From NCBI GenBank assembly GCA_026120185.1, contig JANUWF010002342.1:6743501-6807500 (forward strand): DNA of 64,000 bases. Reading direction: 5' to 3'. This stretch comes from Voacanga thouarsii. Its lineage: Eukaryota; Streptophyta; Magnoliopsida; Gentianales; Apocynaceae. The position numbers and the translations under genes were made by a program. Numbering within the stretch: position 1 is the stretch's first letter; each line of letters begins with the position of its first letter. This document shows positions 11,452 through 25,420 of this stretch, in pieces. Under the pieces are notes generated by a model that saw only the letters and a program-made list of their open reading frames with translations, did no database searches and had not been told where the DNA came from.

Positions 11452-11600
11452 GGGTGCCTGGTAGAGCTCTGCCAAATAGTGGTGGCGGGGAGGGAAGGTC
11501 CTTCGGGACACCGTCCTGAATGGCCCTCCTGGGACACCATAACGTTGCGCGGGGGTTGAACTCCCACCGGCCTAGGACGGAGGTCCCTACGTCTCAGTAC
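11452..11600 (+). mobile_element. GC-rich SINE-like island
   Basis: A 150-bp GC-rich block in otherwise AT-rich DNA. It has an A-box-like TGGTAGAGCTCTG (11459) and a B-box-like GGGTTGAACTCCC (11553), as in tRNA-derived SINEs. The boxes are about 90 bp apart, longer than usual, and no clear target duplication is visible. It may instead be a foreign GC-rich fragment of another kind. Confidence 0.35.
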
Positions 11601-14359
11601 AATTATTTATCTATTTATAAGTTTATTTATTAAATATTATGAATATCTAAATATTTTATTATAAAATTTAGAGTATAAAGACTGAATTATAAATCTGAAT
11701 ATTGAATTAATTATATTTTTTATGTTATATTTTATTATAATTTATATTAAATAAAATAGAATAATAATACTTAGATAAATATTTAACATATTAATATTTC
11801 AAATGTAAATAAATTTTATTTTACTTAAAATTTATAATAATATTTCAATATAATTTATTAATTAAGTGGTAACAAAAATTTGTATCAAACATACTTAAAA
11901 AATTAAGTATTTAATAATATTTGTTATTAAAATACACTTATACTTTGTTTGGTTCATAAAGAATGAGGAGAATAAGAAGATCGAGGGAAAGTGACATTTT
12001 TATATATATATTTTTTCACTCTAATCAAATATAGAATTAATTAAATTATCAAACAAACATTAACTGGTCTTTATATCTTGATGATAATCTCTTTCAGATT
12101 GCTGCTAAAGAAGCGAAATAAAGTTGAAGTCTTTATGCCAATGTTGATGAACAATAACTTCTTCAAATTGTTGCTAAAGGAACGAAATGAGGTTGGATTT
12201 TTCATACCGATAGCGATTGAGAATGGTGACTTTTGAGTTAAAAATGAAGGTGTTTATTTTATGTTCATTCATTATAGTTTATATACTTTAATTTTATAAG
12301 ATGTGATATTTTATCTATTACTAATTTGGATTCAAAATGTTTGTTATTTTTAAAAACTTTTTTTATTTCAAATTATCTATCATTTTGTGAATATATATAT
12401 ATATATATATATATTTATAATGTTTTTTCCCCAATTGTATTCTTGTCATTTATTGCTTCATTAAATCACAATATTAATTAATTTTAAAAATTCTCTAATA
12501 AAAGTAATCTAGATTTTTCTCTAAAAATTCTATAGATGCTACAACTTTCTTAATATGCATGATTTATAATAGCAAAGGATATTTTAAAATAAAAAAAGTA
12601 CTATATACATAATACCTCATGTAACTTGTTATACATTTTTATTCATAAATTATCTTAATGTTTGTTTGATAATTCAATTAAATATTTAAAATTAATTAAA
12701 TAACAATAGTATTTAACCTATTTAAATTTAAAATTTCATAATTATATTAATAAATTATAACTAATTTGTGAATTATCAAATGTACTAAATAATAGTATAT
12801 TATAACCTGATATTATTGGATATATAATATAATATATTTGAATTATTTAAGTACATTGTGAAAATAAATTATAATTATTTTTAATTTTTAATTTTCATAA
12901 TTTAATATTTAAATCTCAATGTTCATAACTTAATACTTAAATATTAAATATAATAGTGTAATTGGATGGCAATTAAGTTGAGAAAAATTTCTCAATTGAA
13001 TTCAAAAAAAAAAAAAAATCAATTTAAATAATTCTAAATTCTTAAAAAATTGTCATTTATTTACAAAACAACACATTCTCTGTTTTTTTTACCATACTAT
13101 TTTCCCCCCCAACATTCAAATTCCTTCCTAACTCAAACAAAATTTTTTTCACAAAAATTGCAACTCAAGTATAAGCTAAATCTTTATACTTCAACCTCAT
13201 AAAGCATACTTAATGATATATTTTGATTGGGATTTTATATTTTTTAAAAAATATAAATATAAATTTAAAATTTATAAATCTAAATATCATTCACAATTTA
13301 TTTGAAATTGTTTATTAAAACGGTTAATATTTTATAAATAAAAATTTATTTACATTATATTTATGTTTCATTAAAAATTTAAAGAAGTTTTTTTTCAAAA
13401 AAATTACAATCTTATCAAATAATGTTACAGTATTTATTGTAGTAGATAAATAGTAATTACTAACTAATCAAAGCATTAAGCGAACTAAAAATGATTTGTC
13501 TGAGATATACCACGGAGTAGAAAACGTGTGCCGCGGTAATAAATTAATACTAATTATTATCAAACTGACGAGTGACGACTATGACACACTCTCTCCCATC
13601 ATTAAGAAAAAAAAAAATGTGTCGCTCTCTCGTCATCTCTGTCATCATACATGGAGAGAGAGAGAGAAAATGGCAGAAATGGAGAGAGAGAAAGAGAATT
13701 TTGTCTATATTCGGGCATGTAAATAAAACGGTTCTTTGGAGGTCAGTGAAAGAGGTATGCATTACAGAAGGGAGGAGAGAGAGAGAGAAATACAGTCTGC
13801 ATACTTATGAAGCCCCAAAAAATACAAACAGGACTTTCTGTTCTGTTTTGCTGCCTTTAAGTTGTTCTCTCTTCCTTCATCTCTGAAACTCTTCATGACC
13901 TTATCTTGGGCTTTTGTTCTTCCTGTTCCTTGGACCAATTTTGCTATGACCAGGAAAGGTTTTTGATTTTATGCTGAATCCGTGTGAGAATAAAAAATGG
14001 GAAATTGAAATGAAAGGTGAATTAAGTTTTTGGGATTGATTCAGTTTGTCTGTGAGTTCCCGGTGAAGTTTTTCCAATTGGGTTTTTGTTCATGTGGCTG
14101 GTATTCATTGGCTTTGGCTGGCTGACCCCACAACAGCTTATGTGCCATTAAGTGCCTAAAAATCATATCTTTGTGATATGCTCTTTTATTCCAAAATTTG
14201 CTTCTTGGAGGTGTGGTATCTAGTTTGTTAAATTGTAGGCTTTCGACATTAGTCTTTTGGTGTTGGATTAGATTTTGTTCAGTTTTGATTGTATGCAACT
14301 GATTGAATTGTTGAGGTTTCACAGAGTTGCATAAGCTATCTTGAGTAAAGAAGTAAATA

Positions 14360-17300
14360 ATGTCTTCTGCTATGGAAATTGATGAAGAGAATGAAACTAA
14401 AGGCAGTATGTGGATTCTTGACCAGAAGCTTGATCAGCCTATGGATGAGGAGGCTGGAATATTGAGAAACATGTCTAGAGAAAAGGTAACCTGGTCTCTC
14501 TGTGTGTTTATTTGTACATAGAATGGTTGTCTGGTTTTGGGCTCCCTTATGTATTAAACTTGTAGTTTTTTGTTTGTGTGCTTGATTCTTCATCAAAGTT
14601 TGTGACATGGTTTTTGGTTTGATAGCTTATGCCAAAGTATGACAAATAATTGTTTTGGAAACTGATGGATGATTAGACAAATGATTGTTTTGGAAACTGA
14701 TGGATGATTAGTTTAGGCGGGGTTTTGCTAACTCGGCTTATAGTTTTCTCTATTAAAAGAAACATGAAAGCTGAAGTCTTGACTCTATAAACCTCTGCCT
14801 TTTGGTAGTATAAGACATAGTAGATTGAGTGATCGCCCGCGGCATCTTATTCTCTTCGCGAGAACTTCCAGATCAGAAAAGCATTCGGAACGGGCTCCGC
14901 GTTCATTTCGTTGGCAGAAATGATCCAATGCTTCAGGGAACCCAAAAACGAAGTCTTTTGACTTGATTGATAGATATAGAATCAATGATAGATAGATAAG
15001 AAATAGATAAACGATATATATATATATATATATATATATAGATATTTTTCTCTAAAAAAATTGAGAGATAAAGAGCAGACTCCCGCTGGTTCCCTATATC
15101 GAACACTCATTCCTATCTATTGATAGAAAGATCTTCGTCAAATACCGCGGACTTTGCTTTTTTTTAGTAATTCCTCGTATCCAAGGCAGCTTGGAAGATG
15201 GTAAACGGGAAAGGTCTGAATGAAACCCACTTGTTTGTTGAAAAACTTATGGATAAGCAATTGAAATAGCTGATTCATATAAAATGGAATGGCGCAAAGA
15301 AGTTAATTTCATTAGATTCTTTCCCTATTTATGTACGTGTTAGAAAGGTAACTTATGCAGTACTTGTTGTATGTTTCACTTTTCAAGGTTAATGGCCACT
15401 TTTAGGACAACCAGATTCTTTAGTTATTTTACTTGGAGATGTTTCTCATGCTGCACTTTTGGATTTCTTTCATTTGAGCAGAAATTCTCAGCATTATTGC
15501 TGCTGCGGCTAGCATTTCAGAGTTTGGGAGTTGTATATGGAGACTTGGGAACATCACCTTTGTATGTGTTCTACAACACTTTTCCCCGAGGAATTGAAGA
15601 TCCAGATGATGTTATTGGTGCACTTTCATTGATCATATACTCTCTTACTCTCATCCCTCTCCTCAAATACGTTTTCATAGTGTGTAGAGCAAACGACAAT
15701 GGCCAAGGTAAGCTGATACACACTGTAATTCCCATCGTATGTTTGGGCGCATACTGGGAAAATTTACAATTTTAATCTGATATCAGATACTTATATTCTT
15801 CTAACAAATATGGAATAAAACTTCAGCCATGGAATATTGTAATGAAAGGAAATAAAAGATTTTGAGCCCCTAATGGCATCACAATTGCATTTTTCTTATG
15901 TTAATCTTGTATGGCTGCATTGAAGAATATATAATGAATGATCCAAACACGAAGATAATTTCTTAACCTGTTGATTACTATTCTTGGGTGTTTAGTACTT
16001 TTATGACCTATTTTGAGAAAAGAAAAAAATAAAAAGAACTTTTTGTAGTATGCGTTTAGCATGTCCATAAAATACATAATGATTTTCAAAGAACATAAGA
16101 AAGAGACTTTTCTTTGGGCCATAGAGGAATCAAACTATGAAAGAGATGCTTCTTATGGTGGTAAAACTAATACTAATGTATATTGGAGGAAGAGATGAAC
16201 CTTGATATTTTTGTGGTTTGTCCGAAAATCATGGTTGAGATAAGTATCATTAAGTATGAGATACTCATATTTTGTTGTACAGAAAAGAAACTGGGCTTTT
16301 GTACCCTCTCACAATAGGAATAGTTGTTCTGTCTTTGCTCACCCTTTTAGGATAAAGCTCCTTAGTTGTGTAAGTTCTTTCTTGACTTATGGGTTTGTCT
16401 GTTACAATGATTTAGGTCAGAAAATATCTGGCGGAGACACTTATAATTACTTTATAGTTCATTCTATTTATTCCCAGTAGTTAATTGCCTGCATAACTCT
16501 GTTGCATGTGTTAATATTTTCATTTGTCATTCTGTGCATAGAGTATTTGTGGCATTTAAGGAACTAATCAATGAACAAGCTAGTATAGAAGCATAAACTT
16601 CAAATAGTTTGTACTTGACTAGGAATAAAGAGAGAGAGTTCATTAGATAGAGTTAAATGTCAACGAACTATATCTAGTAGATAACCTCGTTCTTTTTACG
16701 CACTGAGTGTGATAATCTGTCATGTTTTGGAATGTGTGGTCATAAACAGGATAAGGAGAAATATAGTTATTCATTACTTTTTTGTAGAGCTATAATACAT
16801 TTTTAGTAATTTATGAAATCTTCTGTAGATTCTGATTTTTAAAGTTTTTGCTCCAAATAAATACACTAAACTCAATCTCAAGTCTTTTAGTTTAGGATAA
16901 TTCTTTTTTCCTTTAACAGAAAAAGGTACAAACTTAATTGGAACTTATTTGGTATGTCACCTGAGCACTTTGTGTCGGTGTTCCCAATCCGCATTTGGTT
17001 TTTTGTATAGCTCACCATACCTAAAGAAGATGAGCATGAAGTAGCTCACTTCATTTTCCAAAAAGTTTATGCTTGTCATGCTAGCTGTTATTGTAATAGT
17101 TTTATTATTTGCGACTACTAATTCAAATTTAAAGATTTTAATTTCCAGGCAGTTGAATAAATGAATTGCTTTTGACTCTCTTTTACTTATCATAAACATA
17201 TTTATGAAGAGAAAAAATATAATTGTTTTGGTGTAGCTTCTCGTAACACTTGTGTACTTTTGACATATTTATTTACAATGAGAGGGAATATTTGAAAAGC

Positions 17301-20300
17301 TTGAGGGAATATTTGAAAAGCTTTACTGAAGTATTTATCATTTGCTAACCCTTTTCAACAGTTCCACTACTGACGTGCTGTGTCCTTCCATTGCAAGTAT
17401 AAAGCCTTGATGCATGTGCATCTCAACTGCATAAACACACTCACTGATGTTGATGGTATACCTAGATAATTATTTTAACTTTTTCTTCATTCAGGGGGGA
17501 CTTTTGCCCTCTACTCTTTGCTCTGTCGGCATGCAAAAGTAAAAACGATACCCAATCAACATCGGACTGATGAGGATCTGACAACTTATAGCCGTAGTTC
17601 ATTCCCTGAGCACTCATTTGCTGCCAAAACAAAGAAATGGTTGGAAGCACGGACTTTTAGGAAAAATGCACTTCTTTTACTGGTCCTGGTTGGTACTTGC
17701 ATGGTTATTGGTGATGGTATTCTTACTCCAGCTATATCTGGTAAAATATTTATTTTTTCATTAATCTCTCTCTTCTGATAGTTTACATTTTTTCTAACTG
17801 TTTCTAATAAGAAGAATAGCAGATAATTGCTCAACTTGTGAACATCTTTTAAGCCAATTTATGGATCTACAGAAACAACTTTGCATGAGAGATATTTGGT
17901 TTACATTATTATCTCATAGTTATTACAACTTACCAGAACATGGCTCTATTTCCACATATTTGAATGTAATTCTTGGCATAAATTTAGTACTTTCGGCAGT
18001 AAAGATGAAGAAGGGACTAATCAATGTCGTTGATTGATATGATTTTTTACAATCATTAAATGGCAGAAAAAAGGCCTTTTACATGCTCAATGAAATCATA
18101 TTCGGAGTGCAAGTGGTGTTTGGGGAGAGCATTTACAGATTCCTTTTTGACTTTCTATTTCTAGTGGCTGTGCCTGCTCTTTCATGTTCCATTCACATAT
18201 TCTTTATCTGTCCTGTTACCTATTTCTGGGTAAGTGGTAGGAAAAAAAGACGACCATATTAGACCACTATTATAAGGATTAGTTGTTGTAAAGTTCAACA
18301 CTGATTTATTTATTCATTACTTTTTTTTTTTTTGGCACATGAAATGCTTAAACCAATTATTTTTTCCCAGTTCTTTCAGCTTCAGGGGGAATCAAGGTGA
18401 ACAAACCAAAAATGGGAAATGGTAATCTTCCACTCCTTGGAAAATCATTGTTCTATTCATATTATGATAAAAAATGCTCTTTTAGTCTCTTGGTACTATA
18501 TTCATTTCATTCATACTTGCAGATGTTGTTGTTCTTGTTGCTGTTGTGATATTGGTAGGCTTATTTAGTTTGCAACACTATGGCACGGATAAGGTGGGCT
18601 GGCTATTTGCTCCAGTTGTGCTGCTTTGGTTTCTCTTAATTGGAGGGATTGGCATATTCAACATATGGAAGCATGATATTTCCGTCCTGAAGGCTTTTTC
18701 TCCTTTGTATATCTATCGGTATTTTAGAAGGCTACACAAAGCAGGTTGGATATCTCTTGGAGGGATCATGCTCAGCATTACAGGTTCTCCTCAATCTCCC
18801 TCTATCTCATCCCTTGCTCCCCTCCCCATTGATGTACATTCTCCTATGAAGAGTAGTGGAGCCACATTGGAACGGTGGAGTTTTTGTGTTGTTGGGAGGG
18901 GGGGGGGGGGGGTGGAAGAAATGGTAGTATGTATCGATCATGTAGTATTAATCTGTGTGGCCCCCCAAATTATAAAATAAGGCCGCCCCTAATTCAAAAT
19001 CCTGGCTCTGCTACTACTTAAAATTGTTTTCATCAATTGAAGAGGAAGGTGTCAGATTCTAAGAACTGCTAACCACCAACTGCAGGAACGGAGGCACTTT
19101 TTGCTGATCTGGCCCATTTTCCAGTTTCAGCTGTACAGCTTGCTTTCACAGTTGTAGTATTTCCTTGCCTTCTTTTAGCTTATTCTGGACAAGCAGCCTA
19201 CCTCATGCAGAATAGAGATCATGTTGCTGATGCATTTTATCGTTCTATTCCAGGTTTTTGTAATATTTTTGTTCTCACTGTACTACATCATGAATATCTA
19301 CACGGAATTTCAACTTAAATATCATTTGGCTTGGTAAAGCTTTTTGTATGGTCTGTTTGAACTTTGTCCTAGTATTCAACAAGGAGGTATTAATCCATGT
19401 TTGAATGTTGAATGAATAAATTAAACTTCTCTGCAATAGCCTGTGCTTTTAGATTGCATGGTAGTATAACAACTCTAACTATTGTAAAATGAGAAATTAA
19501 AGGATGTTTTTACAAGTGAAAACAAGACAAAACTCTATTAGTAACATGGAAAGTAGAAAATATGCTATTGTAAGTTATTAGGAAAATTAATATCTGAGTC
19601 CATAAAATAAATGCCTATACCCTTTGGACGTGTTGTCTCTGATCCTTTCTTAGATATCATTTTTCACAACTTCATTCGTTTACAATTCTTTGTCAAAGTA
19701 GTGTCATCTTAGAGCCTTAAAGCTGTTGATAAATATTATTCAAGTATTGAAAGTTTGTATATATTTTCCATGTTTGGGTGGAATAGAGTTTTGCAAATTT
19801 CTTTAAAACCCTTGATAACCTACTGTATTCCAAATTTTACTAGAGACATTAGATGCATTGATTTGTGCTTCCTTGGAACAGCAAACATTAATTTCCATTT
19901 TCACTATCTGTTAATAAGAACATGGAATAATGTTTTCACTATTGTTGACAGGATAGACTCATCTGCAGGTCTGCATTATTATGTATTTGAATCAGTTAAA
20001 TTTTCAGCAATGTTGATATGTAATTGAGAGGAATAATGGTTATGCTTGCATTGGATTTATTGAAGCTTAAGTCTTTCCTGAAGTTGGATGGTTCTTCATA
20101 ATAATTGTGATCAGATTCTGTTTTAAGAAACCAGCTAAGAAGCAGGGTGTTATTCTCTAGACATTGAACCTTTTCCTTGAGTATGCACTTCCCTCCATGG
20201 ATAGTAGGATATAAAAGATTTATGCCCTTTGATTCCACTGGCTGTAACACTGATGCTAGTCACTTTTATCCAATACTTGACTTATACCAGGACACAGGTT

Positions 20301-23276
20301 TCCCGTGACAATGCGCACCTTTTTTTTTTTTTTTAAATTTTATGGGATGAAATTGATTGAAGAAAGCAAAAGAACATCAACTGTTCGTTTATGCCATTCT
20401 ATAGAATGACTTGACTAAAGTGAAGGAATTTTAAAAAAATATCAACTATGGAATTTCTGCTATGCCATATTCTCTTTCTCTTTAGTAATCTGTTTTCCCA
20501 ATTATGCAGACAGCATCTACTGGCCTACATTTATTGTTGCAACTCTGGCTGCCATTGTTGCTAGTCAAGCTACCATATCTGCCAGTTTCTCTATAATCAA
20601 GCAGGCTGTTGCACTTGGCTGTTTTCCAAGGGTCAAGGTTGTACATACATCAAAGAATTTTCTGGGGCAGGTGTATATACCCGATATGAATTGGATCCTC
20701 ATGATTCTTTGCATTGCTGTGACTGCTGGATTCAAAAACCAAAGCCAAATTGGCAATGCTTATGGTGAGTCCCAAGCAAGATTTGCTAAGCCTTGTCTTG
20801 TTATTTTCCATTCTTGGCAAAGTAATCATCCTTTAGAACAAAATTCTATGATTCAATGGTTTTCCCATGAAAACATCTATCATTTGACATTTCTTCTTCT
20901 ATGTTGGAGGTCTGTTTGCTATAACATGCATGCCAAGTCCTGGGAAATTACATGAATTTGGCCTTAGTATCTTCGTTGTCGATTTTTTCTTTGAGGAAAA
21001 AAAAAAAAAAATCATCGTGTGGATGCAAAGCAAAGGTGTTTATGAATGCAAAGACCATGTACACAAGAACCATTTTTGTCTGCATTTGATTGGTGGAGCT
21101 GGAGTTTAAAAAGGCTTTTAGACCTTATAAATTGTACAAAAATATTTCAGAGGAATTTAAACTAGCACTAACTAAAAAGAAGGATTATGATATAAATGAC
21201 AATGGATGTTGTATAAGTTTAATTTTAGTGGATTTCAGCATAAGTATCAAAAGCAGCAATGAATCCTTAAGATGGACAGGATTCATCCGCTAGAAATCTC
21301 CATGGGTTGGAATTCCTAGGCCCAAGTCCTATATATAATATAACTGAGCTTGGAAGTTTTATACTTTTCCTGGAAAGCATCAACAGCTCCATTTTCCCAT
21401 CTCTTTGTCACACCCAGGATGAGGCATACTAAAGAAGGAAATTACGTGCCTCTGGTATCCAATATGTGGAAATATATGGCTGATAATGCTCTTCTGCAGT
21501 CTAATTATATCTCCAAGTGTTAAGGGTGTCAAGTTATGTTGATTTTTGTTTGCAAGAACAGATAAAATGAAGCTCTTGTGCATTCGGAAGGTCTTAGATA
21601 CACCTTAGATATGCACATTGGATTTAGTCTTGGATATGTTCACAAGAACTTGTGCATATCAGTGTGATTTTTGGATTTAATCTAACCTTGTATATATCCT
21701 ATTGGATTTAGTCTTGGATATGTGTAATAGGATAAGTTTGAAAGTTTGGTTGACTGACAATAAAACCTTAGTTAAACAAGTATCCCCATTGATTCCCCTA
21801 TTCAGGGTGATTTGTAAACATTTTCATCTTTCTCAGTAGCAAACACTTTTAGCTGTATCTGCAATGCATAACTGTTCCTATTTCTCTATGATAACATACA
21901 TTTCTACATATTTTACATCAAACCAACCATAATCTTCATATTGTTTCCAAATTGCATGTCACAAACAGAGGCTTATTTTTGCTCCTGTCACCATATCTTT
22001 GTACTGAGTATATTGTTCTGTTTTTTTTCTACCATTCGGAAGATATTTTGCCTTTATTCCTTTTCTTGTCAGGCATGAGTGATAATTTTTCCTTCTTGGA
22101 TATGTTAATTCATAATGCTGCAGAAATAATGTTGGATGAAGTATTTTAGACTCCTTGGCTGTGGCTTTCTCATGATTGACTATATCACAAGCTACTGTTT
22201 TGGGAAGCCTATCTAACCTTTTATTTGTTGTGACAACAGGGACAGCAGTTGTTATAGTTATGTTAGCAACCACACTCCTCATGACACTCATAATGTTACT
22301 AGTGTGGCACTGCCACTGGATTCTTGTCCTAATTTTCACTGGCTTATCGTTGGTGGTAGAATGTACCTACTTCTCAGCTGTACTTTTCAAAGTTGATCAG
22401 GGTGGTTGGGTTCCACTGGTGATTGCTGGAGGGTTTCTTCTCATCATGTGTGTCTGGCATTATGGTACTGTTAAACGCTATGAATTTGAGATGCACAGCA
22501 AGGTCTCTATGGCATGGATTCTTGGCCTTGGTCCCAGCCTAGGACTGGTCCGAGTACCTGGCGTAGGACTTGTTTACACTGAGCTAGCTAGTGGAGTCCC
22601 AAACATATTTTCTCATTTCATTACAAACCTACCAGCTATACATTCAGTCGTCATTTTTGTCTGTGTAAAGTATCTGCCAGTCTACACAGTCCCAGAGGAG
22701 GAAAGATTCCTCGTGAAACGGATAGGACCAAAGAACTTTCACATGTTCCGCTGTGTTGCAAGATATGGTTATAAAGACCTTCACAGGAAGGATGATGAAT
22801 TTGAGAAAAAGCTTTTTGACAATCTCTTCATGTTTGTTCGGCTTGAATCGATGATGGAAGGATGTTCGGATTCAGATGAGTACAGCTTATATGGGCAGCA
22901 AACTCAACAGTCGAAAGAATACTTCTTAAAAGAAATGAATGCATCCACGTCCAATGCCGAACTCACCATTTCATCTTGTGACTCTATTATACCTGTTAAG
23001 TCTCCTCTGCACGGGAGCACCACCATGTCATCAGGGCATGCAAGCAGCCAAACGGAAGTAGATGAGCTGGAGTTCCTGTCTAGTTGTAGAGATGCTGGAG
23101 TGGTGCACATACTAGGTAATACGGTAGTTAGAGCAATGAGGGATTCTAGAATTTATAAGAAAATTGCTATAGACTATGTATATGCTTTCCTTAGGAAGAT
23201 ATGCAGGGAAAATAGTGTGATATTTAATGTACCTCATGAGAGCTTGTTGAACGTTGGACAGATATTCTATGTGTGA
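14360..23276 (+). CDS. HAK/KUP/KT potassium transporter, KUP10/KUP11-like
   Basis: Eight coding exons with GT-AG introns: 14360-14485, 15482-15707, 17495-17740, 18371-18421, 18523-18783, 19086-19253, 20510-20764, 22240-23276. Together they make 2370 nt, 789 aa, the family's normal length. The product is a K+/H+ symport-type plasma or internal membrane transporter with 10-14 membrane segments. Visible signatures are [13 protein letters not shown] (about residues 58-70), [29 protein letters not shown] and the conserved cytosolic tail ending NVGQIFYV. The start ATG gives [11 protein letters not shown], followed by MDEEAG, typical of the KUP10/11 clade. Open frame and splice phases are intact throughout, so the gene looks functional. 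Intron 1 holds a 35-bp duplication and an organelle-like insertion. It is convergent with the Raf kinase gene downstream. Confidence 0.95.
14641..14710. repeat. 35-bp tandem duplication in KUP intron 1
   Basis: Two adjacent 35-bp units (starting GACAAATAATTGTTTTGG and GACAAATGATTGTTTTGG) differ at one base. The high identity indicates a recent duplication. Confidence 0.85.
14790..15230. other. Organelle-like insertion in KUP intron 1
   Basis: This part of intron 1 has a GC content and codon-like texture unlike the surrounding intron. Short blocks such as GATCGCCCGCGGCATC and GGGCTCCGCGTTCATTTCG resemble organellar DNA. I could not assign it to a specific plastid or mitochondrial locus. A (TA)n microsatellite lies in it at about 15015-15040. 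Confidence 0.35.
17282..17323. repeat. 21-bp tandem duplication in KUP intron 2
   Basis: GAGGGAATATTTGAAAAGC-TT occurs twice in direct succession with no differences. Confidence 0.85.
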
Positions 23277-24096
23277 ATTCGTTTATTGAATCATGAGTTA
23301 AAAAAGTATAATCATTTTTGTCTCCAATTTTTTCCTTTTCTGAATTTGACATAATTATGTACTTATAAAGTTCGACATGCTAGAATTTAGATTCGATTTA
23401 TATTTCTGTTCATTTCATATAAAGAAAATATCTGGGGACAAAGCACGTTTGTGGGCAAGTGTTTGCGGGTTTCATCTTTGAATAGGTTTAGAGACTAAAG
23501 ATTTTGCAAGCGTAGAGTGAAAACGCATATTTGAACTCACATGAGTAAAAAGACTATTAATATGATCTCAACCAATCAGCACTAGGTTCAGTAGTAAACC
23601 CTTTCATATTTTGAACTTGGATTCAATTTTCACCCTGTCCCTCGAGGCAATTAAATGAAAGATTAGAAAGGTGAACTTTTGGATTTGGCAAAACTCCTTT
23701 AAAACTAATTTTTGATAATGAGATTGCATGATTGAGGGCTGTCAAATGACTGACCTAAAGAAACAAGGTTATATTGGGTGACTAATTCTACCCATATCAT
23801 TGGTTATTAGCAAATTTCCTTTTTATGAACTGATTGTTTGCTTGTTTTGTGTCATTTTCATTTGGGATGAGTCATCCTTTCTTCAATCAGATTTGGATTA
23901 GCAATATTGGACTATCTTTTATTCGATTGCTTAGTATAAATTTAAATATTTTTATTTTTTTCACTTTGAGATGTAAAAAATAAAATTTTAAATTTTAAAT
24001 TATATATATTTATTAAAAGCTTATACTACTAACGTTTTATGTTTAAGATATACAAACTGCTTTTTTAACCTATGAATCCCATTACTAATCTCTCTG
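23277..24096. other. KUP 3' UTR and spacer up to copia-2
   Basis: Follows the KUP stop codon. Possible poly(A) signals are present in AT-rich sequence, but none can be chosen with confidence. The stretch ends at the CTCTG target site of copia-2. No other gene is seen. Confidence 0.6.
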
Positions 24097-24463
24097 TATT
24101 ATGAATTATTGGAATATTTATTAATTAGTGGAGGCTCCACTAATTATGGATTTATGTGAATTATTAGAAGATTTTTATGGATGTCCACCATTTAGTGGAG
24201 ACACCACTAATTAAGATTAGTGGAAGATGATGTATGCCATGATGTAATCCACTAATTAGAGCTCTATAAATAGAGCTATTCTCTAAACTTGTAATACACC
24301 ATCATTTTGTGAAAGAAAGATTAGTGAAAGAAAGATTAGAGAAAGAATTGTGAGAGAAAGAAAGAGAGAAGTTTGAAGAGAAATTCTTGTGCAAAGAATA
24401 GTTAGAATTTTCTTAGTGTGTAGTGTGTAGATTTTATTCTAACACTACCCTAATTTTATAACA
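24097..24463 (+). repeat. copia-2 5' LTR, starting TA instead of TG
   Basis: The target duplication places the LTR start at TATTATGAATT, so the terminal dinucleotides are TA...CA rather than the usual TG...CA. A perfect 11-bp inverted pair TAATTAGTGGA/TCCACTAATTA with a 3-base loop lies at 24122-24146. A TATAAATA box is at 24265-24272, and GA-rich sequence follows. GTTATCGCACGAGTC just after the LTR is the presumed primer-binding region. Confidence 0.9.
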
Positions 24464-24563
24464 CGTTATCGCACGAGTCTCTACCGGTACAAAAGCCGGA
24501 AGACTAAGCACGAGTTTCTGCTGTTACCAAAGCCGTAAGACAGTACGCCTTTATTGATCTCTA

Positions 24564-25103
24564 TGGCTAACATCGCAAAACTCGAATTTGTAGCCCTTGA
24601 TATTTCCGGAACAAATTATATGTCATGGGTTCTCGATGCGTAAATGCATCTAAATGTCGAAGGCCTTAGTGAAACTATTCAAGCAAATAATAGTGCATCT
24701 CGCACAACACAAGGCTAAAGCTTTGATTTTTATTCGTCGTCATCTCGATGAAAATTTGAAAATGGAATATCTTACCGAAAAAGATCCATATGGCCTGTGG
24801 GTAAATTTAAAAGAAAGATTTGACCACCTGAAGATGGTCGTACTACCTACTGCACGGTATGAATGGTTGCACCCGAGGTTGCAAGATTTTAAAACCGTGA
24901 ATGAATATAGCTCCGCAATGTATAAAATTACATCTCAATTAAAATTATGCGGAGAAAAAGTGATCGATGAAGATATGTTGGAGAAGACATTCTCCACCTT
25001 TCATGCCTCGAATATTGTCCTGCAAAGCAACAATATCGAGAAAAGGGGTATACAAAATTTACGTGATTTAATTATCGCCCTCCTCATTGCGAGAGAAAAA
25101 TAA
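24564..25103 (+). pseudogene. copia-2 gag remnant
   Basis: The ATG gives MANIAKLEFVALDISGTNYM then SWVLDA and a TAA (24641). It continues as MHLNVEGL..., through KDPYGLWVNLKERFDHLK to ALLIAREK. This is the UBN2-type gag domain of copia elements. The early stop splits it into a 26-codon leader and a 150-codon body. Confidence 0.85.
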
Positions 25104-25162
25104 TGAGTTATTATTGAGAAATCATGAAGCTGGACCAATCGGCTCTACAAAGACTCCCGTAA

Positions 25163-25420
25163 GTGAATGTCGTTGGCTCCAGCAGAAGCCATCGTTATAG
25201 TCGTGGTCGTGGCCGTGGCCGTGGTCGTGGTTATGGTCGTAGTCACGCTCGATATTTCCCTTATCACAATTATAATCAAACCGTGAGAAATACTCGCCAC
25301 CTGAAGTGGAATAGAAAAGATCAAAAGGGAAAAGAAAAAGAAATTGAAGAAAAGCATGAGGATATATGTTATAGATGTGGCATGAAAGGTCATTGGTCAC
25401 GAAACTGTCAGTACGGCTAA
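25163..25420 (+). pseudogene. copia-2 nucleocapsid (CCHC knuckle)
   Basis: An Arg/Gly-rich stretch (RGRGRGRGRGYGR) is followed by a zinc knuckle CYRCGMKGHWSRNC with ideal C-X2-C-X4-H-X4-C spacing at about 25369-25410. A stop follows at 25418. The RNA-binding part of gag is thus conserved in sequence but cut off from the rest of the polyprotein. Confidence 0.85.

Larger units (their letters stand above)
10669..14359. other. AT-rich spacer and KUP 5' flank
   Basis: No coding gene is seen. It holds a MITE-like element (11026-11314), a GC-rich SINE-like island (11452-11600) and many A/T runs. From about 13500 the sequence becomes less AT-rich with GA-rich microsatellite tracts (about 13650-13790). 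This is presumably the promoter and 5' UTR of the KUP gene. I could not fix a transcription start. Confidence 0.6.

Noticed and set aside
14041..14608. Minus-strand open frames across the KUP 5' UTR and exon 1
   Set aside because: No domain or family resemblance, and the plus-strand KUP exon explains the coding signal.
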